Positions 24,551 to 35,080 of a stretch of DNA of 64,000 bases are shown in pieces (position 1 is the stretch's first letter; every line of letters begins with the position of its first letter). The notes beneath the pieces were generated by a model, which saw only the letters and a list, made by a program, of their open reading frames with translations, ran no database searches and had not been told where the DNA came from. Where the stretch lies: positions 124,001 through 188,000 of the forward strand of contig JANQPB010000044.1 in the NCBI GenBank assembly GCA_028285495.1. Reading direction: 5' to 3'. The stretch comes from Acidimicrobiales bacterium. GTDB lineage: Bacteria; Actinomycetota; Acidimicrobiia; Acidimicrobiales; SZUA-35. Position numbers and translations under genes: made by a program.

Positions 24551-26827
24551 CTACTGGGCGTTGATCTGGAGCACGACCGGCTCCACGATCGGCAGCCCCT
24601 CGAACTCGTTGGCCACCGGCTCGTCCTGGCAGTCGTAGGCCTCGACCACCACCTCGCCCCGGGGCAGCCGGGTCGACCACTGGCCGCCGGGCGGGATCAC
24701 GGTGCCATCGGGCAGCTCGTCGAGGCCGATCTGGCGTGAGGTGGCCAGCGGGTTGATGGCCAGCCCACACAGCGGGACGCCGGTCTCGTTCGTCCAGGTC
24801 ACCTCGACCTGCTCGACCGGGGCCTCGGTCAGCTCGATGCCCTCGACGAACGCCACCTGGCGGTCGAGGTAGAACACGACCTCGTAGACGCCGGCGTCGA
24901 GCCCCCCGTCGTCGCCGTCGATGCAGATCCAGAACAGCTGGCCGCTCTCCTCCTGGCGGATCCGGCCGCTGTAGGCGGCCCGGCTCACCTGGATCTCGTT
25001 GTCGAGGTACCACGAGCCGTCGGTGCTGGCCTCGGCCGGGATCCGCTCCCAGTCGACGAAGAAGCACAGGCGGGGGATGCCGGCCACCGCGGTGGTGATC
25101 AGATCGACGGGCAGGTTGTCGTCGCTGACGTCGAGGGCGAAGCGGGGGTTGAACAGGTCGACGTCGTCGAGGCTCACCGGGGGTGGGGGCTGGGGTGCGG
25201 CCACCGGCTGCTCGGGGTCGGAGATGCCGGCGGCGGCCAGCAGGGGCAGGGACAGGTTGATCGGCCGGATCCCGTTCAGGAAGCCCCCGACCGACACACA
25301 CGTGTCGCCATCGCCGATGACCCCGTCGCCGTTGGTGTCCTCGACCGGGCGGCAGTCGACGGCCGGACCCTGATCGCTCGCCCTGGCCTTGGTCGGGATG
25401 CCGATCACCCGGCCCTCGTCGTCAATGGCGAGGCCGCCGCTGTTGCCGGCGGAGATGCTGGCGTCGGTCTTGATCAGGGCCCGGTTGCCGAGCCCGACCT
25501 GGGACGTGAAGCCGCTGACGGTGCCGGTGGTGAGGGTGATCGTGTCGCCCCCGATGACCGGATAGCCGAGGACCCGGACCTGATCGCCGAGCTCGACGGT
25601 GCCGCTGTCGCCGAGCGGCGCCGCCGTGAAGGTGCGGGGCCACTCGGCACCGTTGCTCTCGTCGAGCGGCCCCGCGATCCGGAGCACCGCCAGGTCGACC
25701 CCGAGGCGAAGCAGGACGACCTCGGCCCGGTACAGCAGGTCGGGGGCCGAGCTGGAGTCGGCGGTGACACCGACCCCGATCGTGGTGAAGGTGCACTCGG
25801 CGTCGCTGCGGACGACGTGGGCGTTGGTCAGCACCGTGCCGTCGGTGGCGACGACGATGCCGGAGCCGGCGCACTGGGGCTGGCCGGCGTCGTCGAGGAG
25901 CACGAGCTGCACGGTGGAGGTGGCGAGCTGCTCGATCGTGGCCGGGGCGACGTCGGCCCCGACCGACAGCGCCAGCTCGTCGTCGGCCGGATCGGTGGCC
26001 GCCGGCGCCGCCGGCGTTGCCGAGTCGACGTCGGTCCGGTCGGGCCCGAAGCCGACGACCAGGTAGGCGGTCAGGCCGGCGAGGACGATCAGGGCGACGG
26101 TGGCGAGGCCGAGGCGTCGCAGGGCGTCCGGCGGTCGGGCCGATGACGGGGCGGTGCCGGCGACCTGGACGCCGGAGCGGTCGGGGAGCTGGCGCCGCAT
26201 CTGGCGGGCCGCCCGCTGGTTGGCCCGGAGCCTCGCCTGGCGCCGGTTCCGCTCCTGGGCCCGCTGCCAGGCCTCGATGGCGGCCAGGTCGTCGGCGTCG
26301 GGGCTCCGCCGCTCGGCATCGGCCCGGTCGCCGGCCGAGTCGGCGCCGTCGCCCGGCCCGTCGTCGACCTGGTCGTCCTCGTCGTCGGTCGGCCAGCTCT
26401 GATCGAGCTCGAACCCGCGGCCGGCAACGACGTCGCCGGTGGCGCCGACGGTCTCGGTCGCCGGCTGGTCGACCCCGATGACCGGATCGGGCTCGGGGGT
26501 GTCGGCCAGCAGGCGGACCGGTCCGGGGCGCTCGGGTGGGGGTGGGAGTGACCGGCGGCCCTCGTCGACGATGCGCTCGCCACGGTCGTCGGCACCGGCG
26601 TCACGATCGCCCCAGGGGTGGTCGCCGGCGCCGTCGGGACGGTCGCCGTCGCCGGCGTCGTCGTGACGGCCGGGCCCGTCCGCATGCGGTGCCTGCTCGG
26701 CGTCGCCGGCCCCGTCGGTCTCCTCGATCTCCTCGAACAGGCCGACCCACTCGGCCACCCAGGAGTCGGCGTCGCCGGTGCCGTCGCCGGGCCCGGATCC
26801 GGGTTGGGAATCGTCGTCGTTGGTCAC
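24551..26827 (-). CDS. Membrane-anchored HtrA/trypsin-like serine protease with an EF-hand-like insert
   Basis: About 758 residues. The first 230 are an acidic disordered cytoplasmic region, followed by a basic coiled stretch (RNRRQARLRANQRAARQMRR) and a membrane helix at about 239-259. The outer protease domain has TNAHVV (His about 337), VDLAVLRI (Asp about 378) and SISAGNSGGLAIDDEG (Ser about 463), a complete triad. Right after it, around 497-508, lies DTNGDGVIGDGDT, a dockerin/EF-hand type calcium loop flanked by two cysteines. No PDZ domain follows; instead there are about 200 residues of beta-rich sequence. Start: GTG at 26827 gives VTNDDDSQPG; an upstream in-frame start at 26929 would add a basic tail. 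Divergent from the sigma factor, so it may be a stress-regulated envelope protease. Confidence 0.8.
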   Translation of the reverse strand: MTNDDDSQPGSGPGDGTGDADSWVAEWVGLFEEIEETDGAGDAEQAPHADGPGRHDDAGDGDRPDGAGDHPWGDRDAGADDRGERIVDEGRRSLPPPPERPGPVRLLADTPEPDPVIGVDQPATETVGATGDVVAGRGFELDQSWPTDDEDDQVDDGPGDGADSAGDRADAERRSPDADDLAAIEAWQRAQERNRRQARLRANQRAARQMRRQLPDRSGVQVAGTAPSSARPPDALRRLGLATVALIVLAGLTAYLVVGFGPDRTDVDSATPAAPAATDPADDELALSVGADVAPATIEQLATSTVQLVLLDDAGQPQCAGSGIVVATDGTVLTNAHVVRSDAECTFTTIGVGVTADSSSAPDLLYRAEVVLLRLGVDLAVLRIAGPLDESNGAEWPRTFTAAPLGDSGTVELGDQVRVLGYPVIGGDTITLTTGTVSGFTSQVGLGNRALIKTDASISAGNSGGLAIDDEGRVIGIPTKARASDQGPAVDCRPVEDTNGDGVIGDGDTCVSVGGFLNGIRPINLSLPLLAAAGISDPEQPVAAPQPPPPVSLDDVDLFNPRFALDVSDDNLPVDLITTAVAGIPRLCFFVDWERIPAEASTDGSWYLDNEIQVSRAAYSGRIRQEESGQLFWICIDGDDGGLDAGVYEVVFYLDRQVAFVEGIELTEAPVEQVEVTWTNETGVPLCGLAINPLATSRQIGLDELPDGTVIPPGGQWSTRLPRGEVVVEAYDCQDEPVANEFEGLPIVEPVVLQINAQ

Positions 26828-27097
26828 GGTTCGCTCGCTCCCGAGCGGGTTTCCCGCTCGCCGTGGCCGCGGCGTTCCCGGCCACCGACCCCGCATCGCC
26901 GCCGCCCAAGATACCGCATCCCCGTCCACGCTGCGTCCCGGGTCGGCGGGAGCGCTCCCACCGGGTTTCGCCGACGGCCCCCGGGCCGGTATGGGGTGTG
27001 GCCCCTATGTACCCGATCGCGGTCGATTGGCACGATGCCCCAACAGCAACGAGACCCCGAGACCAATCTCTCCGGGGCACGAGAGGATCGACGGGCC

Positions 27098-27658
27098 ATG
27101 ACGATCATGGAGCTCCACCACCAAGCGACCGACCAGCGGGACCGGGCCGCCGACGGCCGGACCCGAGCCGATGGCCCCGCTGACCCCGGCGCCGCCGGGC
27201 TCGCCGACGCCGAGCGGGCCACCGGCTTCGACCGACTGTTCGAGGATCGCCACCGCCACATGCTCCGCCTGGCCACCGGTCTCGTCGATCAGCCGTCCGT
27301 CGCCGAGGACGTCGTCCAGGAGGCCTTCCAACGGGTCTGGATCCGCTGGCACGATCTCGAGCAGCCGGCGGTCTATCTGCGGACGGCGGTGGTCAACGGT
27401 TGCAACGACGAGCTGCGCAAGCGCCGGGTCCGGCGCAAGACCGATCCGACCCTCCGACCATCGGCCCCGGCCGAGTCGCACTACCTGGTCGACGCCCTGT
27501 CCTCGATCGCCCCTCGCCGCCGCAAGGCGATCATCCTCCGGTTCTACGGCGGCCACACGCTGCCCGAGGTCGCCGAGGTCATGGGCATCCCGACCGGCAC
27601 GGCCAAGAGCCTGGTCCACCGTGGTCTGGCCGACCTCCGGGGCGCCCTGGCCGCCTGA
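27098..27658 (+). CDS. ECF-type RNA polymerase sigma factor (SigE-like)
   Basis: A 186-residue sigma-70 relative with two domains. Region 2 is FDRLFEDRHRHMLRLATGLVDQPSVAEDVVQEAFQRVW. The linker has YLRTAVVNGCNDELRKRRVRRK. Region 4 is IAPRRRKAIILRFYGGHTLPEVAEVMGIPTGTAKSLVHRGLADL, the helix-turn-helix that reads the -35 box. It directs RNA polymerase to a small regulon, usually envelope stress. No anti-sigma gene follows, which is unusual. The start ATG at 27098 has GAGAGGA upstream. The 270-base divergent gap to the protease (26828-27097) holds no gene; a GGGG-tgtgg-CCCC hairpin lies near 26995. Confidence 0.85.
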   Translation: MTIMELHHQATDQRDRAADGRTRADGPADPGAAGLADAERATGFDRLFEDRHRHMLRLATGLVDQPSVAEDVVQEAFQRVWIRWHDLEQPAVYLRTAVVNGCNDELRKRRVRRKTDPTLRPSAPAESHYLVDALSSIAPRRRKAIILRFYGGHTLPEVAEVMGIPTGTAKSLVHRGLADLRGALAA

Positions 27659-27695
27659 TCACCCGATCGGCCCGACCTCCCCACGGGCCGATCCT

Positions 27696-27757
27696 GCTGA
27701 CGGCAGGGTCCGCATCACCCCACAACGGCGTGGGGCGATGCGGGCCTCGCCGTCAGC
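27696..27757. terminator. Large two-part hairpin between convergent genes
   Basis: An outer stem GCTGACGGC/GCCGTCAGC (27696-27704 and 27749-27757) encloses a strong inner stem CCGCATC-a-CCCCAC with GTGGGG-c-GATGCGG (27710-27743) around a six-base loop. It lies between the sigma-factor stop and the GGDEF-EAL stop, overlapping the latter, and probably ends both transcripts. Confidence 0.65.
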
Positions 27758-30700
27758 TCGCGCTGACGGTTCCGACCTTGGCCAGCGCCGACGAGCGGTG
27801 GGTCGAGGTCGCCACCAGCCGGAGCCGACTCTCGGCGAAGTTGGTGGTGAGCAGCTTCTCGGCCGCGATGCCGGACATCCAGTCGAGCACCGCGAATCGA
27901 GGGTCGGACAGCGCCCGCGACAGCGCCGCCGACTCGACGAGTCGGCCTGGCGAGTAGTGCTGCCACTCGGTCGCCATCCGGCCGTCGTAGATGCGGTAGG
28001 TGTCGCCGTCGAGGATGGCGACCGCGTAGGCCGCCAGCTCGCCGTCGAGCCGGAGGGTGGCGATCTCGATCTCCCAGTCGTCGTTGCCCCCCTCGACGAC
28101 CCGCCGCCAGAACTCGCGTTCCGCCGGTCGGTCGAGGTCGCTGTTGCGCCTGGCGTGACGATCGCGGGAGATGTGGACCGCCTCGACCTCGTCGATCAGC
28201 TCGGACGAGATGGCCCGACCCCGGTCGAACGAGATGACCATCTCCAGACCGGCCTGCTCGATCCGGTTGCGGGCCTTGCGCAGCTGCTTGCGCTTGCCCT
28301 TGGAGAGGACCTGATCGGCGTTGTGAGCGGTCGAGAACACGACCCGGGGGACCCGCAGCTCGGGCAGCAACTGACCGTTGTCGAGCAGCTCGCTGAGGTG
28401 GCGGACCGTGGGATCGTCCTCGGGGATCTGCTCCAGCTCGAGGGCCCAGGTGTCGGACAGCTGGTCGAGGCAGTCGATGATCGCCGCGGCCAGCGCGCGG
28501 GCCGCGGCCGGATCGCGGGCCGGCAACCCGGCCCACAGCGAGGTGGTGTGGCCCATGGCCATGACCCGGGCGCCCGAGTCGGCCTGGTCGACCGCAAGCA
28601 GGGCGTAGGCCGCGAGCTGCCCCGTCTCGGGCATCCGCACGTCGACCATCATGGGCGTCCAGTTGGTGAACGACTCGGCCCAGTGCTGCAGCCACGACCA
28701 GCTGCCCATGATCGGCAGCTTGAGGTCCTCGGCCAGCTGCTGGACGTCGGCCGAGGCGGCCCGGATCTCGGGAAGCCCGTTGCGCAGCTCGATGTCGAAG
28801 CCGCGGTCCTGGACCTCCTCCGACTGCTGCCGCCAGGCCTCGAGCGGCTCCAGCTCGTCGTCGAGGTGCTCGCGGAACAGGGCGGTGAGGGCCGGGCCGT
28901 TGAGCGGGCGGCAGTAGTAGAAGCCCTGCCCACGGTCGCAGCCGAGGCGGCGGAGGATGCCGGCCTGGTCGGCGTACTCGATGCCCTCGGCCACCGTGTA
29001 GGCCCCCAGGGCCCGAGCCAGGTTGACCACCGCCTCGACCAGGGCCGACGACGTCGACGAGCGGTGGAGCTCGTTGATGAACGACCGGTCGATCTTGATG
29101 GCGTCGACCGGGAACGCCTTGAGGTAGCTGAGCGACGAGTAGCCCGTGCCGAAGTCGTCGATGGCCAGCTTGACCCCGATGGTCTTGAGCTGGCCCAGGA
29201 TCCCGACGCTGGCGTCGGCGTCGATGGCCAGCATCGACTCGGTGATCTCCAGCACCAGCCGGTTGGCCGGCAGGCCGGCGGCGGCGATGGCGTTGGTCAG
29301 GCCGTTGATCAGGCGGTCGTCCTCGAGCTGTCGCATCGACAGGTTGACCGAGACGCTGATCTCCTCGCAACCGGGGATCTTCTGCCACTGGGCGGCCTGG
29401 CGGCAGGCCTCCCGGAGCACCCAGTCGCCGATCGGCACGATCAGCCCGTTCTCCTCGGCCAGGGGGATGAACCGGTCCGGGGCGATCATGCCCCGCTCCG
29501 GGTGCTTCCAGCGGATCAGCGCCTCGACCAGGCTGACCTTGCCGGACTTGAGGTCGAAGATCGGCTGGAAGTGCAGCTGGAACTGGCCCTCGTCGAGGGC
29601 CCGCTGCAGGTCGGCCTTGAGATCGAGGCGCTCGACCGCCTCCTCGTGCATCGTCGGCTCGAAGAACTCGAAGCGACCCTTGCCCCTCGACTTCGACAGG
29701 TACATGGCGACGTCGGCGTTGCGCATCAGCGAGTCGACGTCCGAGGTCCCGTCGAGGTCGAGGGCGATGCCGATGCTGGCCTGGGCCCGAACGCTGCGGA
29801 CCCCGAGGTCGATGGGCTCGCCAAGCACCTCGAGGGCCCGGCGGGCCACGTTCATGGCATCGCGCCGGTCGACCGCCGACTCGAGCAGCACCGCGAACTC
29901 GTCGCCCCCGAAGCGGGCCACCGTGTCGCCGGCCCTCGTGACGCCGTCCAACCGCGAGGCGACCTCGGCCAGCAGCCGGTCGCCGGCCTGGTGGCCGAGG
30001 CTGTCGTTGACCGTCTTGAAGTCGTCGAGGTCGATGAACAGCACCGCGACCGGGTGCCGGCCCTCGGCTGCGGCCAGCGCCGTCCGGGTCCGGTCGGCGA
30101 AACGGACCCGGTTGGCCAGGCCGGTCAGCGAGTCGTGCTCGGCGTCGTGACGGAGCCGGTCCTTGCCCTGCTCGATCGTGCGGGTCAGGTCGAAGATGCG
30201 GACCAGGATCAGGAGGAACAGGAGGGCCGAGCAGGAGATGGTGACGATCCGGTCCTGCTGGTTGCCCCAGAAGAGATCGACGACCGGGACGCTGAGGGTG
30301 GCGACGAACATGATCACCAGCTGCACCGGTGTGAGGCGGTCCATGTCCTCGGGCTCCGGTGGCTTGCGGGCCACGGTCGGATGCAATGCGGCGAGGGCGA
30401 AGCCGACGTAGAACAGCAGCCAGAAGGCGTCGATGAACAGCCCGGTCCTGAACGTCCCGTTCTGCAGGTAGATCTGGTAGCCGGTGTCGGCGATGGCGAG
30501 CGAGCCGATGGCGGTGACGATGAAGGCGAACGGCGGGTGTTTCAGGTGGACCGTCACCACCAACCGGGCCGCCACCGCCAGGAGGGCCACGTCCATCACC
30601 GGATAGGCGAGCGACACCGCCAGGGCGTCGAGACTGGTGCCCGACCCGAAGAAGTCGTCGACGAAGAGCACCCAGAGGATGCCGAACATGGCGATGCCGA

Positions 30701-31121
30701 CGACCGCACCGTCGATGAAGCTGGCCCGGCTGCGACCGGGGGCGACGTGCTGCACCATCAGGGTGAGCCCGACGATCATCAGCGGGTACATCGACAGGTA
30801 GAAGGCGTCGGCGATGTTGGGGAAGGGCGGCCCGGCCTCGCCGGCCCGCAGCTCGATCACGTAGTAGATGACGTCGGCGGTGAGGAACGACGCCAGGCCG
30901 GCCCCGAACCAGAGCCAGGGGGCCATCGGTCGGGGACGGTGCCGCCACACTCCGACGACGAGGAGCACCAGCGACATGAAGCCGACGCCGTTGTACAGCA
31001 CCAGCTTCGACTCGGGCGACTTCTCGACCGCGAAGTAGACAACGGTCAGCGAGGCCGCGGCCAGGGCCCAGGCTTTCCACGCACTTTGCACGGTCCCTAC
31101 ATCGGCACGTCGGGCGAGCAC
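27753..31121 (-). CDS. Membrane GGDEF-EAL c-di-GMP protein fused to a CelD/BcsL-type GNAT acyltransferase
   Basis: A 1122-residue protein. Residues 1-310 hold about nine or ten membrane helices, a possible sensor. The GGDEF domain is at about 322-490, with [24 protein letters not shown], and an intact GGDEF motif at 405-409 preceded by the inhibitory-site RAGD at 396-399. The EAL domain is at about 495-755, with [43 protein letters not shown] and EGIE, so the phosphodiesterase residues look intact. Residues about 780-1105 are a second, unrelated enzyme: [21 protein letters not shown], then [29 protein letters not shown] and [16 protein letters not shown], the CelD/BcsL/FemAB-like acetyltransferase pattern known from exopolysaccharide loci. 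The start is GTG at 31121, with another GTG 10 codons later. The fusion is unusual. Confidence 0.85.
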   Translation of the reverse strand: MLARRADVGTVQSAWKAWALAAASLTVVYFAVEKSPESKLVLYNGVGFMSLVLLVVGVWRHRPRPMAPWLWFGAGLASFLTADVIYYVIELRAGEAGPPFPNIADAFYLSMYPLMIVGLTLMVQHVAPGRSRASFIDGAVVGIAMFGILWVLFVDDFFGSGTSLDALAVSLAYPVMDVALLAVAARLVVTVHLKHPPFAFIVTAIGSLAIADTGYQIYLQNGTFRTGLFIDAFWLLFYVGFALAALHPTVARKPPEPEDMDRLTPVQLVIMFVATLSVPVVDLFWGNQQDRIVTISCSALLFLLILVRIFDLTRTIEQGKDRLRHDAEHDSLTGLANRVRFADRTRTALAAAEGRHPVAVLFIDLDDFKTVNDSLGHQAGDRLLAEVASRLDGVTRAGDTVARFGGDEFAVLLESAVDRRDAMNVARRALEVLGEPIDLGVRSVRAQASIGIALDLDGTSDVDSLMRNADVAMYLSKSRGKGRFEFFEPTMHEEAVERLDLKADLQRALDEGQFQLHFQPIFDLKSGKVSLVEALIRWKHPERGMIAPDRFIPLAEENGLIVPIGDWVLREACRQAAQWQKIPGCEEISVSVNLSMRQLEDDRLINGLTNAIAAAGLPANRLVLEITESMLAIDADASVGILGQLKTIGVKLAIDDFGTGYSSLSYLKAFPVDAIKIDRSFINELHRSSTSSALVEAVVNLARALGAYTVAEGIEYADQAGILRRLGCDRGQGFYYCRPLNGPALTALFREHLDDELEPLEAWRQQSEEVQDRGFDIELRNGLPEIRAASADVQQLAEDLKLPIMGSWSWLQHWAESFTNWTPMMVDVRMPETGQLAAYALLAVDQADSGARVMAMGHTTSLWAGLPARDPAAARALAAAIIDCLDQLSDTWALELEQIPEDDPTVRHLSELLDNGQLLPELRVPRVVFSTAHNADQVLSKGKRKQLRKARNRIEQAGLEMVISFDRGRAISSELIDEVEAVHISRDRHARRNSDLDRPAEREFWRRVVEGGNDDWEIEIATLRLDGELAAYAVAILDGDTYRIYDGRMATEWQHYSPGRLVESAALSRALSDPRFAVLDWMSGIAAEKLLTTNFAESRLRLVATSTHRSSALAKVGTVSAS

Positions 31122-31145
31122 CTGAGCTCGGGGTGCTCAACTGGG

Positions 31146-32042
31146 CTAGCCGGCCCCCACGCCGACCAGGACCAGGGCCGTGGCCGCACCGACCAGGCCG
31201 GCGGTCTGGACGGGCACGATCCGCTCGGCCAGGACCAGCCGGGCCAGCAGGACGGTGGCCACCGGATAGAGCGACACGACGGCCGCCACCCAGGTCAGCG
31301 AACCCCCGTCGAGGGCGAGCAGGTAGAAGCTGTTGGCCGAGCAGTCGAGCACGCCGGCGGCGACGATCGCGCCGAGGTCGCCCCGATCGACACCGACCCG
31401 AACGGCCGATCGGGCGCGGAGCGCAGCGGCAAGCCCGAGGACGGCGATGGCGGCAGCCCGGGCGCCGAGCAGCGGGTGTAGACCACCGTCGGCCGAGGTC
31501 TGGGCGAGGGCGACGAAGAACGACCCGAAGCCGGCGCCGGCGACGAGCGCCAGCGTTCGGGTGCGGGCCTGGCGGAGACGCAGCCGGATCCGGTCCCGGG
31601 GGCCGAGGTCGATCCCGTCGGCCAGCCGAGCCAGGCCACCGACGGAGACGGCCACCCCGGCTGGCACCGCCAGGGCGATCCCGGCCAGGGTCAGCGAGCT
31701 CGGAACCTCACCGAGGGCGAGCCCGACGAGGACCGGGATCAGCGAGCCGACCAGGCCGGTGACCGAGGCCGCCGTCGACATCGGCCCCCGGGCCAGGGCC
31801 TCGTAGAACGCCGACAGGCCGACGGCGATGCCGAGGCCGGCCGCCGCCCCCCACAGCAGATCGGTCCCGAGCAACGAGCCCGGCCGGTAGACGGTGAGCA
31901 CCGCGAGCAACGCCAGCAGGCTGGCCACCTGCATGGCCAGGGTGACGGCAACCGGGTCGCTTCGCTTGGAGGCCAGGCCGCCCGAGAAGTCGGAGGCGCC
32001 GTACGAGAGCCCGGAGATGGTGGCGAAGACGACGGCGAGCAC
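31146..32042 (-). CDS. EamA/DMT-family transporter
   Basis: A 298-residue protein with ten hydrophobic helices in two similar halves, as in drug/metabolite exporters. The first half opens LAVVFATISGLSYGASDFSG and includes LSAFYEALARGPMSTAASVTGLVGSLIPVLVGL. The second includes GVLDCSANSFYLLALDGGSLTWVAAVVSLYPVATVLLARLVLAE, the conserved 'l.p....la..ll.E' ending of an EamA repeat. Substrate unknown. The GTG start at 32042 is only 17 bases from the start of the divergent membrane protein, so their promoters must overlap coding sequence. Confidence 0.8.
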   Translation of the reverse strand: MLAVVFATISGLSYGASDFSGGLASKRSDPVAVTLAMQVASLLALLAVLTVYRPGSLLGTDLLWGAAAGLGIAVGLSAFYEALARGPMSTAASVTGLVGSLIPVLVGLALGEVPSSLTLAGIALAVPAGVAVSVGGLARLADGIDLGPRDRIRLRLRQARTRTLALVAGAGFGSFFVALAQTSADGGLHPLLGARAAAIAVLGLAAALRARSAVRVGVDRGDLGAIVAAGVLDCSANSFYLLALDGGSLTWVAAVVSLYPVATVLLARLVLAERIVPVQTAGLVGAATALVLVGVGAG

Positions 32043-32059
32043 CGCACTCCGATCGGCCG

Positions 32060-33031
32060 ATGTCGAGCGAGTTCAAGGCTCCCGTCCGGCCGGTCGCGGC
32101 CGATGGGCAGGCCATGGATCGTCACCTGCGCTGGCTCCGGCGCTACGTCGTGACCAGCGTGATCGAGCGGGTCGTGGTCGAGGCGGTGGTCGTCGGCGTG
32201 GCCACGGCCGTGGTGGCGGCCGTCGGCGGTTCCCGTCCGGTCGAGATCGCTCTCGTCGCCGTCGCCGCCGCTGCCGCCTCGGCGGTCCTCCGGCTGGCGC
32301 TCGCCGTCGGGACCGGGCCGGTGACACATCGCTACCTGCTGCGATGGCGTGACCCGACGGCGATGCTGTGCCCGGTACCGGGCGGGCCGACCGACCGACT
32401 CGATGTCGGGACCGGGCTCGACTTCGCCGTGCGGCTCGAGCGGGTCGACGCCGAGGTCGATCCGGACGACGGCCGCCGGCCCGGCCTCGACGTGTACCGG
32501 GTCGACGACGACCGGACGCTCCTGGTCCGCAGCGATGCCGGCGAGACGACCGCCCTGTCGAGGCTCAGCGACGGGCGGGCCCTCGTCACCGCCGACGGCT
32601 TCGTTCCTCCGGTCGGGGCGCTGGTGGTCAAGCGGTCCGTCGTCGATCCTGGTGACGATCCGATCGGCGTGGTGCTCGCCGACCATCGACGCCAGCGGGA
32701 GCGGTTGGCGACGATGGGGGTCGACGGCGTCGGCACCGAGCCCGGGGCGGTCCTCGGCCTGGTCCGGGTGGAATGGCGGGCGTGGGAGGAGCTCGGTCCC
32801 GTCGTCGGTCCGCTGGTGGCGGTCGGGCCGCCGGCGAGGTTCCGACTCGGGCTCGCCGTCGACGTTCCCGCCGACCTGGTCCTGGATCGGACCGAGCGCT
32901 CGCCGGCCCGGCGACGAACCCGACCGGAATCGGGCGTGGACCGGAATGGGGTCCCGGGGGCTCCGGTTCCTCGCGAACGGGCGTCGAGATCCGCCGTGCC
33001 CGCCGACCACCGAGGAGCCCCTCACCCATGA
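32060..33031 (+). CDS. Hypothetical membrane protein with two N-terminal helices
   Basis: A 323-residue protein of unknown family. After a short lead, residues about 32-56 (IERVVVEAVVVGVATAVVAAV) and 60-82 (PVEIALVAVAAAAASAVLRLALAV) form a membrane hairpin. The rest is soluble and beta-rich (LDFAVRLERVDAEVD, YRVDDDRTLLVRSDAG, LVTADGFVPPVGALVVKR). The last 45 residues are Arg/Pro-rich and look unconserved. The start could be ATG 32060 or ATG 32114 (MDRHLRWLRRY); the latter would leave more room for the divergent promoter. Its stop overlaps the DoxX start by ATGA. Confidence 0.55.
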   Translation: MSSEFKAPVRPVAADGQAMDRHLRWLRRYVVTSVIERVVVEAVVVGVATAVVAAVGGSRPVEIALVAVAAAAASAVLRLALAVGTGPVTHRYLLRWRDPTAMLCPVPGGPTDRLDVGTGLDFAVRLERVDAEVDPDDGRRPGLDVYRVDDDRTLLVRSDAGETTALSRLSDGRALVTADGFVPPVGALVVKRSVVDPGDDPIGVVLADHRRQRERLATMGVDGVGTEPGAVLGLVRVEWRAWEELGPVVGPLVAVGPPARFRLGLAVDVPADLVLDRTERSPARRRTRPESGVDRNGVPGAPVPRERASRSAVPADHRGAPHP

Positions 33032-33486
33032 ACACCCTCAACGCTGCCTTGTCGCGCCAGGCCAACCTGGCGCCGCTCGTCCTCCGACTCGTCATCGGCG
33101 GGCTGCTGCTGTTCCACGGCATCGACAAGTTCGATACCGGACTGACCAACGTCGAGAGCTTCTTCGCCAGCAACGACGTGCCCGCCGCGGGGTTCACCGC
33201 ACCCCTGGTCGCAGTGATCGAGATCGCCGTCGGGACGGCCCTCATCCTCGGCATCGGTACCCGAATCGCCGCCGCGATCCAGATCGCGGTGCTGCTCGGG
33301 GCGATGGCCTTCGTGAAGCTGCCGGCCATCCTCGGCAGCGCCGAGCTCGACCTGGCCTACATCGCCGGGCTGTCCGCCGTCGTCCTGCTCGGCCCCGGCC
33401 GGCTGTCGGTCGACGAGGCCATCGAGGTCGACACGGTCATCGACCTGCGCGCCCGCGCCGACGACCGCAGCTCGGTCGACGCCTAG
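33028..33486 (+). CDS. DoxX-family membrane protein
   Basis: A 152-residue protein with four hydrophobic helices. LVLRLVIGGLLLFHGIDKF is the family signature (R-x-x-x-G-x-x-x-x-x-x-G-x-x-K), followed by VAVIEIAVGTALILGIGTR and AAAIQIAVLLGAMAFVKLP. DoxX proteins act in membranes, sometimes as part of thiol/oxidant-handling or quinone-linked complexes; the exact role is unknown here. ATGA overlap with the preceding gene fixes the start and implies co-translation. Confidence 0.82.
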   Translation: MNTLNAALSRQANLAPLVLRLVIGGLLLFHGIDKFDTGLTNVESFFASNDVPAAGFTAPLVAVIEIAVGTALILGIGTRIAAAIQIAVLLGAMAFVKLPAILGSAELDLAYIAGLSAVVLLGPGRLSVDEAIEVDTVIDLRARADDRSSVDA

Positions 33487-33506
33487 CTCGCCCGTCGGCG
33501 CCGGTT

Positions 33507-33521
33507 CGGGCCGTCGGCCCG
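33507..33521. terminator. Short GC-rich hairpin between convergent genes
   Basis: CGGGCC-gtc-GGCCCG, a 6-bp stem with three-base loop, followed by more GGCC-rich inverted sequence, in the 78-base gap between DoxX and boxB. Modest support. Confidence 0.35.
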
Positions 33522-33564
33522 GGCCGGCCGCCGGCCGCCCGACGATCGACGGCGGGGGGTCTGG

Positions 33565-34980
<1,416 letters not shown>

Positions 34981-35014
34981 CGGGCACCTCGCTGAGTCGG
35001 CTGCGGTACCGTTT

Positions 35015-35042
35015 AGTCTACAATCGGTGACCGATTCGTCAA
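35015..35042 (-). promoter_or_regulatory. Promoter with palindromic operator upstream of boxB
   Basis: On the minus strand TTGACG (-35) and TAGACT (-10) are separated by 16 bases. The spacer contains a perfect 15-bp palindrome (plus strand AATCGGTGACCGATT, 35022-35036). A repressor bound there would block polymerase. The boxC promoter has the same hexamers and the same spacing. The AT-richer composition stands out from the surrounding coding DNA. Confidence 0.65.
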
Positions 35043-35080
35043 GATTGTGTGTCGTGTCTCGGTGGCATGTCCGGCGGCGC

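Noticed and set aside
27171-31481. 1436-codon plus-strand frame across the GGDEF-EAL gene
   Set aside because: Antisense shadow; the minus strand carries all catalytic motifs.
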